Origin: Gammaproteobacteria bacterium
Lineage (GTDB): Bacteria > Pseudomonadota > Gammaproteobacteria > JAKDMP01
NCBI GenBank assembly: GCA_027018875.1
Contig: JALUYA010000050.1
Span: 1-32,026, forward strand
Reading direction: 5' to 3'
Length of the DNA: 32,026 nt
The translations under genes were made by a program, and so were the position numbers. Shown here in pieces: positions 1-8,406 of the stretch. Under the pieces are notes generated by a model. That model was not told the origin of the DNA, searched no databases, and saw only the letters and a list, made by a program, of their open reading frames with translations. Positions within the stretch are counted from its first letter, which is position 1, and each line of letters begins with the position of its first letter.

Positions 1-2486
1 TGGGTGAGATCGCTTGCCGGGACCTGGGCCTTGAGTTCGGAGGCCGAAACATAGCTCGTCACCAGCGCCGTCCCGTTCCACTCGATCCGGCTCGCCGTAA
101 CAAAACCACTTCCGCTCACGCTCAGGTCGAGTGCCGCGGCCCCTACGGTGGCGCTTGCGGGCGAAATCGACTGCAACACAGGAGCCGGGTTCGCGGCGCC
201 CACACTGCCATACCAAACACCACGTCCATTGGTGGCAAGGAGTAATTCGCGCGATTGGGTGTCGAACCACCTAACCTGGTTCACGGTGACATTGGCGGGT
301 CCGGCGGCGGCGGTACTCCAGGTCTTGCCGCCATCGGTGCTTACAAAGAATCCGACCGCGGTCCCAGCATAGAGAATACTCGCATTGGTCGGATCGATCG
401 CCGCGCTATTTACCGGCACCGGCGGCAGGCCCTGGGCGACATCGGCCCAGGTCTGGCCCCCGTTTTTGCTGAGCCAGAGGTTGCCCTGGGTGGTTCTCCC
501 CCAATAGGAGATCGCCATCTCCTGCGGATTGCCGGGCTGGAAGCTGATACCGGTAGGCAGCGCGTCCGGTAGCACCCCGCTTCCGACCCGGGTCCAGGTA
601 GGTGCCTGGGCCAGGGCGTTACTGCTCGCCCAGATCTGCCCGTTGTTCAGTCCCACCCAAACCGCATTGGCGTTCGCGGGCGAAACCCCGATGGCATTGA
701 TAAGGCTGGTTTTCGGTAGCGTAGTGCCGTTCAGGCTGCGCCAGGTCGGGTTGCCACTGCGAATTCCGGTGCCATACCACAACGATTGCCCCCCGGCGAA
801 CATCGCATTCGGCGTCGCTGGATCGAGCACGAAAGGAGCAATAAAGTTTGCCGTGGCGGCGCCATTGCTGTCGGTCGGCAAGGTAGAGAATTCCCGGGCT
901 TGCAGTCCCCCGTCACTCGAGTAGAAAAGATCGAGATTGGTATATTCGCCGTAGAGATAGTTCCCATCGCCGGGATCGACCGCGGTCTGGCCGCCGTCAC
1001 CGCCAAAGATAATGTTCCACCCGCTCGGAGTCGTGCGCTGTGCGTTATAAAGCTCGGTACCATTGTCTTGCGTGCCACCGATAACCGGCACGATACCACC
1101 GTTTTGCGAGGCCACCACCGCGGCATGCCCCGCGACTCCATAGAATTGGGTGACGGCAAGCCCGGTGTTGCGCTCGACCCAGCCGCTGCTCGGCGTCACG
1201 GTGTTGATGTTCGTCGCCTGCCACATACCGCCGTCATTGCCGATATACACCGTACTGTCGGTGCCGCCGTTGTATCCGGGCGAGGCGGCGATTGCATGTT
1301 GGTCGGCGTGTGGCGAGCGGGGATAATCCACCCAGTTGCCGATCATCGACCACTGGGCACCGCCGTCGCTGGACTGGAACAGGTCGATCCCGCCCGCCAC
1401 CAGGTGCAGGGCATTGGTCGGATCCACCCACAACAGATCGTCGTAGTTGCCCTGGCAGTACTGGTTGCCGCCCGAGCCGGCGCAGAGCAAAGCCGCCTGG
1501 CTCGCCTGGCTTACCTGGGCCCAGGTCTTGCCGTCATTCTTGCTGAGGAAGATCTCGCCGCTCGGCGGTTTGGAGGGGGAATTATCCACCAGGGCATAGA
1601 TCCAGCCCGCGTGGGCGACATCGTGGGCAAAAGCCAGGGCAATGCGCCCGCCGCCGGAGACCAATGTGACCGGCGCACTCCAACTCTGCCCGGCGTTACT
1701 CGAGGTGATTACGCTGCCGTTTTCAAGCTCGGCCACCGCATCAGAGGGTTGCCGCGGATCAAACACCACGTCGAGACTGGCCCCGGCCGCCACCCGGGTA
1801 AAACTTTGCCCCCCATCGGTGCTGCGGTAGATACCGCCCCAGGCCGTGTTGGAGCCGACCCCCGTGGCCACCAGCATCACGCCGTTGGGGTTGATGGCGA
1901 TGTGGTTGACGTAATACCAGTCGCTGTTGCCGGCCGGATCGGTGGCGGCCAGCGGATTCCAGCTCTGGCCACCGTCGGTCGAGGCAAGGATTCCCACGCC
2001 CCGGCGGGGGGAGTTGAACTGGTCCCCGGTGCCGGCGTAAAGCGTGCCGCCGGGAGCGCGGGCCAGGCTCGAAACGGCGAGGCTGGCAAGAAAATCATCG
2101 ACATTTTTCCACTGCGCACCCGCATCGGTACTCACGAACAGCCCGCCGCCAGCACTGCCGACGAGCAGATGCTGCGGGTCGGCGGGGTCGGTAAGAATCG
2201 CGTTGATGCGCCCGCCGATATTGCTTGGTCCCAGGAAGGTCCAACTGATCGGTACCGAGCCGGCGGCGCGGGTCAGCGCGTGGCGCACCCGCAGTGCCCG
2301 GATCAGTTGCGCCACATTGGTCTGCCCGGAGGGCAGGCGCATGACCGGGTAGTGATAGGCCGCAGCCCGCCGCTCGGTCAGCGGCGCCCTGGGAGCAAAA
2401 GGCGGCGCGCTCGCCGCCGCCGCGACATTGATGGCCAAGAGGCTCGCCATGACGGCGACCGTGTAACGAATTGCCCGGTGAATCAT
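1..2486 (-). CDS. Secreted Asp-box (BNR-like) beta-propeller protein with IPT/TIG domain, C-terminus beyond window
   Basis: The frame is open from an ATG at 2486 to the left edge (828 residues, no stop), so the protein is partial. The start is supported by a GGGAAGGGAG ribosome site and by a signal peptide (residues 1 to about 26, ending in an alanine-rich stretch). Ten or so Asp-box motifs (S-x-D-x-G-x-x-W) are visible, for example near residues 119, 169, 222, 262, 315, 372, 522, 672 and 715. GGTQDNGT at 470-477 is typical of sortilin/BNR-type propellers. Residues about 768-828 match an IPT/TIG immunoglobulin-like domain. I see only two cysteines (335, 344), which could form a disulfide after export. 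The family includes sialidase-like and xyloglucanase-like folds, but I see no catalytic signature, so carbohydrate or surface binding is only a guess. The opposite strand is also open over a long stretch, as expected in GC-rich coding DNA. Confidence 0.88.
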   Translation of the reverse strand, partial: MIHRAIRYTVAVMASLLAINVAAAASAPPFAPRAPLTERRAAAYHYPVMRLPSGQTNVAQLIRALRVRHALTRAAGSVPISWTFLGPSNIGGRINAILTDPADPQHLLVGSAGGGLFVSTDAGAQWKNVDDFLASLAVSSLARAPGGTLYAGTGDQFNSPRRGVGILASTDGGQSWNPLAATDPAGNSDWYYVNHIAINPNGVMLVATGVGSNTAWGGIYRSTDGGQSFTRVAAGASLDVVFDPRQPSDAVAELENGSVITSSNAGQSWSAPVTLVSGGGRIALAFAHDVAHAGWIYALVDNSPSKPPSGEIFLSKNDGKTWAQVSQASQAALLCAGSGGNQYCQGNYDDLLWVDPTNALHLVAGGIDLFQSSDGGAQWSMIGNWVDYPRSPHADQHAIAASPGYNGGTDSTVYIGNDGGMWQATNINTVTPSSGWVERNTGLAVTQFYGVAGHAAVVASQNGGIVPVIGGTQDNGTELYNAQRTTPSGWNIIFGGDGGQTAVDPGDGNYLYGEYTNLDLFYSSDGGLQAREFSTLPTDSNGAATANFIAPFVLDPATPNAMFAGGQSLWYGTGIRSGNPTWRSLNGTTLPKTSLINAIGVSPANANAVWVGLNNGQIWASSNALAQAPTWTRVGSGVLPDALPTGISFQPGNPQEMAISYWGRTTQGNLWLSKNGGQTWADVAQGLPPVPVNSAAIDPTNASILYAGTAVGFFVSTDGGKTWSTAAAGPANVTVNQVRWFDTQSRELLLATNGRGVWYGSVGAANPAPVLQSISPASATVGAAALDLSVSGSGFVTASRIEWNGTALVTSYVSASELKAQVPASDLT

Positions 2487-2529
2487 TGCATCTCCCTTCC
2501 CGGTATTATGTGGCTTACTCATCGGGGGG

Positions 2530-2558
2530 ATAATACGCCAGGAAATTCGGGATAACAA
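2530..2558 (-). promoter_or_regulatory. Candidate sigma-70 promoter for the beta-propeller gene
   Basis: On the minus strand TTGTTA (2558-2553) and TATTAT (2535-2530) are separated by 17 bases. They lie about 45 bases upstream of the propeller gene start and face it. Box quality and spacing are close to the sigma-70 consensus. Confidence 0.55.
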
Positions 2559-2696
2559 GAAATTGAACGGAACCGTCACCGGTGGCAATGTTGACGGGAG
2601 AAGCGGGGACTCGGGACAATCCCGCGTGGGGTGGGGCGAAGGCGGGATCGCTAAACTTCGCTCAAGAAGCCGAGAGACCGCGGGGCCGGTATAATT

Positions 2697-3131
2697 TCAG
2701 TGCGGCTTCCCAGCCGATCCTTGGGTAATTTGCGGATTGAGCAGGACGGGTCGCACCACCACGCCGTGCCCGGTTTTGATCACCAGCCGGGCGCGTAGCG
2801 CCGGGTTATCGCCGGGCTCGAGCAGGAAGGTACGAATCAGGCCTGGGGGCAGGGGATACGGTCCCCGGGGATTCCTCGCCGGAGGCGGCGCGGGCGGCGA
2901 GGCAAGATTGGCGAAGCGATACTTTGACGGGGTGACTCTCCAGCCCGGTGCCTCGAACCACAACACGGCGGCTCCCAGCGCCCGCGCCGGATGTAGGTGT
3001 ACTTCCACCCGTAATCCTCTGGCGCCGGCCGGCAACACCCGGTAGCCGAGCGTCACCGCGGGCGACGAGGGCAGCGCGGCCGAACAGCCCGTCATCAGCA
3101 AAATTGCCAGCGAGACAAACAGGGGACGCAC
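2697..3131 (-). CDS. Putative small outer-membrane lipoprotein, function unknown
   Basis: The frame is open further upstream, but a GTG at 3131 gives a typical lipoprotein signal: R2, a hydrophobic run from residues 4 to 14 and the lipobox LMTGC with Cys16 as the lipidation site. The product would be 144 residues. The mature part has a beta-rich look (alternating hydrophobics such as LRVEVHLHPA) and a central proline-rich loop with PPAPPPARNP. I do not recognise a family. It sits back to back with a Spy/CpxP-like periplasmic gene, which suggests both are envelope proteins, possibly expressed together under stress. No strong ribosome site precedes the GTG, so the start rests on the lipobox. 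The upstream extension of the frame runs through the intergenic hairpins and looks non-coding. Confidence 0.6.
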   Translation of the reverse strand: MRPLFVSLAILLMTGCSAALPSSPAVTLGYRVLPAGARGLRVEVHLHPARALGAAVLWFEAPGWRVTPSKYRFANLASPPAPPPARNPRGPYPLPPGLIRTFLLEPGDNPALRARLVIKTGHGVVVRPVLLNPQITQGSAGKPH

Positions 3132-3197
3132 ATTGGCACACTCGTAGCAGTTACCAAAAGCATAATCATGGTGGGGACAAGACGCAAGGCGGCCTCC

Positions 3198-3251
3198 GGC
3201 AGGCAGGGTCGATTCCTGCTTGCCAAGACTCCGGCCCTTCCGGTGGGAAGG
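3198..3251 (+). promoter_or_regulatory. Tandem hairpins in the leader of the Spy-like gene
   Basis: Two consecutive hairpins lie in the 213-base divergent intergenic region. The first is a 10-pair stem (3198-3207 with 3215-3224, one G-T pair) with a 7-base loop. The second is a 6-pair stem (3236-3241 with 3246-3251) with a 4-base loop. A GG-TCGAT-CC-like string recurs at the first loop and just after the second hairpin. They could be a leader structure or part of a small RNA; the role is unknown. Confidence 0.35.
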
Positions 3252-3344
3252 TTCGATGCCCGCCACCCTTGTCAACCTCACCGTCTTCCGCACGTTGTTT
3301 TTGTGGTATTCCGGCACTACCACCAATCCAGCAAGGAGACCCTC

Positions 3345-3896
3345 ATGACCCGATTGATCCGACCTGCTTTCACCCTGGGGTTATTCGCGTTTATCGCGCT
3401 CCCATTCGCGCTCGCTACCCCATCCGCAGAAACTATGCGCGTGCCAACCGAGACTCCCACCATGCCGCCCCCGGCTGCAGCGCACATGCGGCACTCGTTC
3501 CGACATCCGGGGCGATTTCGGCCCCACCCGTCCCTGGGATTGCAGATCGCCCGCCGGGTCAACCGTTATGCTTATGCTCTCGATTTGAGCAATGATCAAG
3601 CCGCCAAGATCGCCGTGTGGCGTAACGAAACCCTGCGCCGGGTGATCCCGCTCATGCAGGCGATGCGCAAGAGCCGGCTGCGGCTGCGTCACCTGCTGCT
3701 CACGGGAGCCTCTGCATCCCAGGTAAGCCTTGTCGTCCGACGACTGGACCAAGCCTATTCCCGGCTGTTGCGCATAAATATAGCTACCGTACAAAAATTC
3801 CGTACCCTGTTGAATCCACAACAATGGCGCCAGGTCACCAAGGGCCTGGAACCCCACAACCGGGACCGGGAACCTTTCGACGGCCGAAGCCACTGA
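3345..3896 (+). CDS. Spy/CpxP-like periplasmic protein (LTxxQ-type helical chaperone or metal-sensor family)
   Basis: The 183-residue product starts at the ATG at 3345, eight bases after AAGGAG, and begins with a clear signal peptide ending near residue 24 (LPFALA then TPS). A proline- and histidine-rich linker (about 28-65) is followed by a long helical region. That region contains LDLSNDQAAKI, reminiscent of the LTxxQ element, and a second such element near the C-terminus (LNPQQWRQV). This two-element helical layout is that of the Spy, CpxP and ZraP-like periplasmic proteins, which bind unfolded proteins or metals. The histidines near the N-terminus may bind metal, but that is inference. 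The frame stays open upstream to 3168, but no signal peptide or ribosome site supports that longer form. The gene is divergent from a small lipoprotein gene and is followed by a strong hairpin. Confidence 0.7.
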   Translation: MTRLIRPAFTLGLFAFIALPFALATPSAETMRVPTETPTMPPPAAAHMRHSFRHPGRFRPHPSLGLQIARRVNRYAYALDLSNDQAAKIAVWRNETLRRVIPLMQAMRKSRLRLRHLLLTGASASQVSLVVRRLDQAYSRLLRINIATVQKFRTLLNPQQWRQVTKGLEPHNRDREPFDGRSH

Positions 3897-3945
3897 TCGA
3901 AGCCTGTCGGATCGAGGCCGATCCCGCCGCACCGACGGAAAAGGC

Positions 3946-3969
3946 GGCTCCCCGCGTTACCGGGGAGCC
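3946..3969. terminator. Bidirectional hairpin terminator between the Spy-like gene and mutM
   Basis: A perfect 9-pair stem (GGCTCCCCG with CGGGGAGCC) has a 6-base loop. Read on the minus strand it is followed by GCCTTTTCC, giving a short U tract at the end of the convergent mutM operon. On the plus strand it lies 50 bases after the Spy-like gene stop. Confidence 0.6.
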
Positions 3970-4228
3970 CCGTGCGCTTTAAAGTCGCGAAAATGCGATC
4001 CGCCTGTCTTGCTCCGCCTGCACTAAAGTGGACGCCATTGTCAAGACAGAAAGCACCTGAATTTAAGCTGTGCATTCTGTCTCACCCGTAGCCGTAGCTA
4101 TGCGGAGCTGCTCCAAAGTAAGGACGCACCTATGTATGCGCCCGTTGTGCCGGGTTACCGGACTGGGCACATGGTTTATCCGGGATCACCCGGCCGGGAT
4201 CGGGGCTTGAATCCTCCGAGGGCGGGTT
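3970..4228. other. Gene-free interval with an 8-base inverted repeat
   Basis: The interval from the Spy-like stop (3896) to the mutM stop (4229) is 332 bases. Apart from the terminator at 3946-3969 I see no supported gene. CTGTCTTG at 4004-4011 is the inverse complement of CAAGACAG at 4042-4049, with 30 bases between. A short frame starting at 4132 lacks a ribosome site and runs antisense into mutM, so I do not call it. The interval could be the remnant of a mobile element, but no transposase is left. Confidence 0.4.
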
Positions 4229-5044
4229 TCAATGTTGGCAACGGGGGCAAAAGTAGCTTGCGCGCTGGGCGATGCGGCTGCATCGCAGGGGGGTGGCACA
4301 GCGCGGGCAGGGTTCTCCGGCGCGCCCATACACCTTGAGCTGAAGTTGAAAGTAGCCCGGCCGCCCGGCGGCGGTCACGAAGTCGCGTAGGGTCGTACCG
4401 CCCTGGGTGATGGCTTCTTCGAGTACCTCCCGCACGGCTTGCGCGAGGCGGGCGTAGCGTGATGCGGCGATGCGCCCGGCCGCCCGTGCCGGGTGAATGC
4501 CGGCACGGAATAGCGCCTCGCTGGCGTAAATATTGCCTACTCCCGCCACCGCGGTGGAATCCATGAGGAAGGCCTTGATGCACCTGCGTCGGGTGTGGCC
4601 CAGGCGGAACAGGTAGGCGCCGTCGAAGTCGTCGCCGAGGGGTTCGGGGCCGATCCGGGCGATGAGGGGGTGGGTTTCCGGTGTCGCTCCGGCCCAGAGA
4701 AGCAGGCCGAAACGGCGGGGGTCGCGGTAACGGATGCGCAGGCCCCGCTCGAGCACCAGGTCGTAGTGTTCATGGGGACCCGCTGGCGCGGGTGTGGCCA
4801 GTACCCGGAGCGACCCGGACATGCCGAGATGAATCAGGACGGTTCCGTGCTCGGTATCCAGCAGGAGGTATTTGCCCCGGCGGCGCAGGGAGGTGATGCG
4901 GCTCCCGCGCAGGTGGTTTTCCAGGTCGCCGGGTATGGGTTGACGCAGTCGGCGCTCGCGGATGGCGAGTGTCTCGATGCGCCGCCCGGATACATATGGT
5001 TCGAGTCCCCGGCGGGTCGTTTCGACTTCGGGTAATTCGGGCAT
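4229..5044 (-). CDS. mutM: Formamidopyrimidine-DNA glycosylase (8-oxoguanine DNA glycosylase)
   Basis: MutM removes 8-oxoguanine and formamidopyrimidines from DNA and nicks the abasic site by beta,delta-elimination. The 271-residue product begins MPELPEVE, where the proline after Met1 is the Schiff-base nucleophile and the following glutamate is catalytic. Lys58 in RRRGKY is the conserved binding lysine. The helix-two-turn-helix region is around YASEALFRAGIHP. A C-terminal zinc finger C-x2-C-x16-C-x2-C uses Cys246, 249, 266 and 269. Length matches the family. The frame extends 26 codons upstream, but the proline must follow the initiator, so the start is 5044. The gene is 10 bases downstream of the GldG-like gene and is probably in its transcript. 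Confidence 0.97.
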   Translation of the reverse strand: MPELPEVETTRRGLEPYVSGRRIETLAIRERRLRQPIPGDLENHLRGSRITSLRRRGKYLLLDTEHGTVLIHLGMSGSLRVLATPAPAGPHEHYDLVLERGLRIRYRDPRRFGLLLWAGATPETHPLIARIGPEPLGDDFDGAYLFRLGHTRRRCIKAFLMDSTAVAGVGNIYASEALFRAGIHPARAAGRIAASRYARLAQAVREVLEEAITQGGTTLRDFVTAAGRPGYFQLQLKVYGRAGEPCPRCATPLRCSRIAQRASYFCPRCQH

Positions 5045-5054
5045 GGGCCGGTGC

Positions 5055-6407
5055 TTATCCGCGGCGGCGGCGCAGCCACACGACCAAGGCCGCGAGTAGG
5101 AACGCCAGCGGCAGGCCGGCAAGAAATCCCAGGCCGATCCCGGCCTGCTCGGGAACGGACAGGGCCAGGGTGCGGTCCGGACTTGCCGGGGGGCTGATGT
5201 TCATGAAATGCCGGGCATTGACCAGCCAGTTGAACAGGTTGAGCCCGAGGCTGAGGTTGCCGCCGTAGTTGAGAAAGCCGTTGGCGAGGAAGCCGGCGTT
5301 GCCGATCACCACGATGCGCTGCATGCCCCGGGCCGTGGCGCGATTGAAGGCGACCGCAATCGGCAGTGGCCCGGCGATATCGCTTTCCGGGCGGTATTGC
5401 ACTACGCCCGTGCGCAGCGGCCCCCTGACCAGCCAGCTCACGGGGAGCCCGCGGCTGCGGATCAACACCTGGTGGTGCCAGCCGGTGGTTGGGCGTACCC
5501 GGAAGCCGGTGGTATCCGGAAACAGGGTGTTGAAATTGAAGTTTCGGGTAATGGGGGAACTCTCATACTTGGTAATGACCAGCGCGAGGGCGTTGTTGAT
5601 ACCGAAGCGGCTCGATGTGGCATCCAGGATGGTTCCGTCGAGCAACCCGAGGCCCAGTCGTTGCGCTATGGGCCCCAGCCCGTGGCCGGGTCCCGGGTTA
5701 CGCAGCCATAGGAGATTTCCCCCGTGTCCGATCCAGCGTTCCAGGGCCTTGACCTCGGCGGGCAGGAACCGGGTCCGCGGCCCGGCAATGACCACCAGGG
5801 CGGTCTTCGGCGGGAGGCGGGAGTCGCGGGCAAGATTGAGTGTCTTGATTCGGAATCCCTGCTGTTCCAGGGTGGCAGCGAAGCGGCCGTAGCTGTGATC
5901 CCCGGGTTGCCCGGGGTTGGCTTCGCCGTGACCGGTGGTGAACACGATCAAGGCGTGACGGGTTCGGACAAGGCGAAGCAAGGCATTGGTGATGCCGGTC
6001 TCGCTTACCCGCGTGAGCTTGAGACCGCGCTTGCCGTATTGCAGGTAGAGGGTGCCAACGGCGGTGATTCCCAGGGCGCGCATCTTGCCCAGGGCGGTGT
6101 CGGGGCCGAGGTAGCGGATGCGGATCCGGGGGTCGGCGCGATGATAACGTGAGAGCAGGATCCGTTCGGCGTTTGCGAGCGGGGTACCGGGGCGCACGAA
6201 GGCGGTGATGGTCACCATCCGGGTGAGCTTGGCGAGCACTTGGAGGCTGGCCCGGCGCAGGCTGTTCGCCCGGGTGTAGGTCCAGTCCGCATGCAGTACC
6301 CAGGTTTGGCTGGTCCAGGCTCCGAGCCCGGCGAACAGGAGCATCAGCCCGAGCAGCGACAGGTTGCGCAGGCGCAGGAGCGCGCGGGTTCGCCGGTTTC
6401 GGCTCAT
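5055..6407 (-). CDS. GldG-like ABC transporter auxiliary protein
   Basis: The 450-residue protein has one membrane segment near the N-terminus (about 14-35) and one at the C-terminus (about 422-444, followed by a WLRRRRG tail). A large extracytoplasmic domain lies between them. The TTGHGE motif (near residue 178) and the following glutamine-rich segment are characteristic of the GldG / ABC_transp_aux family, which occurs with ABC-2 exporters in gliding bacteria and, more widely, in proteobacteria that do not glide. Its role is probably as a periplasmic partner of the permease encoded just upstream; the substrate is unknown. It is the third gene of an ATPase-permease-GldG set, with a 36-base gap after the permease. 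Confidence 0.85.
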   Translation of the reverse strand: MSRNRRTRALLRLRNLSLLGLMLLFAGLGAWTSQTWVLHADWTYTRANSLRRASLQVLAKLTRMVTITAFVRPGTPLANAERILLSRYHRADPRIRIRYLGPDTALGKMRALGITAVGTLYLQYGKRGLKLTRVSETGITNALLRLVRTRHALIVFTTGHGEANPGQPGDHSYGRFAATLEQQGFRIKTLNLARDSRLPPKTALVVIAGPRTRFLPAEVKALERWIGHGGNLLWLRNPGPGHGLGPIAQRLGLGLLDGTILDATSSRFGINNALALVITKYESSPITRNFNFNTLFPDTTGFRVRPTTGWHHQVLIRSRGLPVSWLVRGPLRTGVVQYRPESDIAGPLPIAVAFNRATARGMQRIVVIGNAGFLANGFLNYGGNLSLGLNLFNWLVNARHFMNISPPASPDRTLALSVPEQAGIGLGFLAGLPLAFLLAALVVWLRRRRG

Positions 6408-6443
6408 CGGCGGACGCGGCGGGGAAAATATTTCGGCATCGGT

Positions 6444-7196
6444 TCAGGCACCGAGGCGATCCAGGTCGAGCTTCCAGGCCGCAAGGCCCAGGAAGAACGC
6501 CGTGACGATCAGGAAATAGGCGATGTCAGCGCTCGATACCTCGCCCGCCAGCAGCGGCATGAGATGATGCCCGGGGGACAGATAGGCCAGTGCCGAGTCG
6601 GCGCCGGCAGCCGTCTTGGAGGCCAGGTTGAATAGCCATAGAATCAGTAGAACGGCGAAGCTGCCGAAGGCGGCGGCCGCGGGGTGAGGCGCGAATGCCG
6701 ACAGGCACAGGCTGATGGCGCCGAAGGCGGCGGCGAGCAGGAGCAGGCCGACCGTGGCCGCCAGGAGGCGGCCGAAGTCGAGCGAGGTTCCGAGCTGAAG
6801 CGTCAGCGGCATGGCGATCGCCACGGCAATGACGAGCCCCAGGAGGCATTCGAGGGCGAGGTACTTCCCCAGCACGATGGCGGTGCTGGAGATGGGCGCC
6901 GTCCGTAGCAGGGCGAACGAACCGCGCGCCCGGTCCCCGGCGATCAGCCGCATGGCCAACAGCGGGGTGATCAGCACGAGCAGGATACCGGCCCAGAACA
7001 GCATCGGCGAGGCGACCAACGCGCTGACACCGGGACCGGCGGCGGGCAGCCGGGGTTGAAGTTCGAGAAACCGCTGAACGTACCAGAGAAAGACCCAGGC
7101 CATGACAAAGGTGCTTCCGGCCAGGATCAGCCAGGCCAGCGGGGTACGGAAAAAGGCGCGTAGTTCGCGGCGGCCGATCAGGAGCGTCGCTTTCAT
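6444..7196 (-). CDS. ABC-2 type permease (GldF-like)
   Basis: A 250-residue integral membrane protein with about six hydrophobic segments, beginning with an amphipathic stretch (RRELRAFFRTPLAW) typical of ABC-2 permeases, in which such a segment precedes the first membrane helix. The motif RARGSFALLRTAPIS lies in the cytoplasmic loop, as in Gld/CcmB/NosY-like permeases. The ATG overlaps the stop of the ATPase gene (ATGA at 7193-7196), so the two are translationally coupled. With the GldG-like partner it forms an exporter whose cargo cannot be told from sequence. Confidence 0.88.
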   Translation of the reverse strand: MKATLLIGRRELRAFFRTPLAWLILAGSTFVMAWVFLWYVQRFLELQPRLPAAGPGVSALVASPMLFWAGILLVLITPLLAMRLIAGDRARGSFALLRTAPISSTAIVLGKYLALECLLGLVIAVAIAMPLTLQLGTSLDFGRLLAATVGLLLLAAAFGAISLCLSAFAPHPAAAAFGSFAVLLILWLFNLASKTAAGADSALAYLSPGHHLMPLLAGEVSSADIAYFLIVTAFFLGLAAWKLDLDRLGA

Positions 7197-8137
7197 GCCG
7201 TTTCCCGCCCGGCGATGACGCGCAGGAAAAGATTTTCGAGTGAGGGGTGATGGGGCGCCAGGGCCAGGATTTTCCAGTGGTAGTCGAGGGCGGCCCGGAC
7301 AATGGCCTCGCGGGGGTCGTGCCCGGGTTCGGCAAGCAGCAGGAAGTTTCCGGCATCAAGAGTCTCGACCGCGGCGACGCCGGGAATTGTCCCGAGCCGG
7401 GATTCATCGGGCGGGGCGCCGAGATTGAGCCGCAGGCGCAGGGGCGCCGCGCCCGGGTGATCGAGCCGGGTTTCATGGACGATATGCCCATGGTCGAGAA
7501 TCAATACCCGGGTGGCGATCGCGGCGGCCTCGGCGAGTAGATGGGTCGAGAGTAAAATGCCGTGGTCCCGTCTCAGTTCGCCGATCAGGGCTCGTATGCG
7601 GTGAGCCTCCAGGGGATCCAGCCCCGCCGTGGGCTCGTCCAGGATCACCACTTCGGGTTGGTGCACCAGGGCCTGGGCAATGCCGGCACGCTGGCGATAG
7701 CCCCGGGAAAGGTGTTCGATCAAGCGGTTTTCGACCGCCGTCAGCCCCGTCAGGCGGCATGCCGTGGCAACGGCCGCCGGCGTTTCCCGGCGGCTTATAC
7801 CATGCAAGCGGGCACAGAATCCGAGATATTGCTTGATGGTCATTTCCGGGTAGAGCGGGGGGGGGTCGGGGAGATAGCCCAAGGCGCGTTTTGCCTGCCG
7901 TGGCGATCTGGCAAGATCGAACCCGGCGATTTGAATGCTCCCGCCGTGGGGGGCGAGCATGGTGCAAAGCATCGATAGCGTGGTGGTTTTCCCGGCCCCG
8001 TTGGGACCGAGAAGCACCAGGACTTCACCCCGATGGAGGGTAAAGTGTAGCGAGTGAACACCGCGCTGTTCGGGGTAGATGCGGCTCAGTCCGCGTACTC
8101 GAATCAGCGGGGGTTCCCGGGAATTACGATTCGACAT
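7193..8137 (-). CDS. ABC transporter ATP-binding protein (GldA-like)
   Basis: A 314-residue ATPase that powers the exporter encoded downstream. Walker A is GPNGAGKT (44-51), the signature is close to LSRGYRQR, Walker B is VVILDEPTAGLD and the H-loop is LLSTHLL. A C-terminal extension of about 80 residues follows the nucleotide-binding domain, as in ABC-2 type ATPases. The start is uncertain: the frame is open to 8323, with further ATGs at 8173 and 8221. I chose 8137 because the domain starts directly after it; no strong ribosome site decides the matter. The 269 bases between this start and adk hold no other gene I can support. Confidence 0.88.
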   Translation of the reverse strand: MSNRNSREPPLIRVRGLSRIYPEQRGVHSLHFTLHRGEVLVLLGPNGAGKTTTLSMLCTMLAPHGGSIQIAGFDLARSPRQAKRALGYLPDPPPLYPEMTIKQYLGFCARLHGISRRETPAAVATACRLTGLTAVENRLIEHLSRGYRQRAGIAQALVHQPEVVILDEPTAGLDPLEAHRIRALIGELRRDHGILLSTHLLAEAAAIATRVLILDHGHIVHETRLDHPGAAPLRLRLNLGAPPDESRLGTIPGVAAVETLDAGNFLLLAEPGHDPREAIVRAALDYHWKILALAPHHPSLENLFLRVIAGRETA

Positions 8138-8406
8138 GGGAGGCTCGGTTCGGTGGCCGGTTCGTGGGTTCATGCCTCGGCGCCCGCGGCCCTGCCGGGA
8201 CGGCAACCAGGGCCATTCCATGCTTTTGTTGCGCGTATGTTTCCATTCATTGCCCCTGGCTCGGCTCTCCTCAAAATACGGCGGATCATTCCCAGGTTCG
8301 ACCGGCTCTTGAGTGTAAGCCATTGCATGATTCTCGACCTGGCTTCAATTTCCCCAACCGGGTCGGGGGTGGAAACCGCCATGGCGAATCTGGCCGTTGG
8401 GAGGGA

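Noticed and set aside
786-2555. Long plus-strand open frame (589 codons) opposite the beta-propeller gene
   Set aside because: It has no ribosome site or domain, and the minus strand encodes a clear Asp-box protein. Such antisense openness is common in GC-rich coding DNA.
3198-3270. tRNA-like T-arm strings (GGTCGATTCC and GGTTCGATGCC)
   Set aside because: No matching acceptor, D or anticodon arms can be folded around them, so I list them only as hairpins.
4132-4338. 68-codon plus-strand frame near the mutM 3' end
   Set aside because: It runs antisense into mutM, has no ribosome site and resembles no protein.
8138-8406. Possible small genes between the ABC ATPase and adk
   Set aside because: The candidate frames lack ribosome sites and any recognisable motif.
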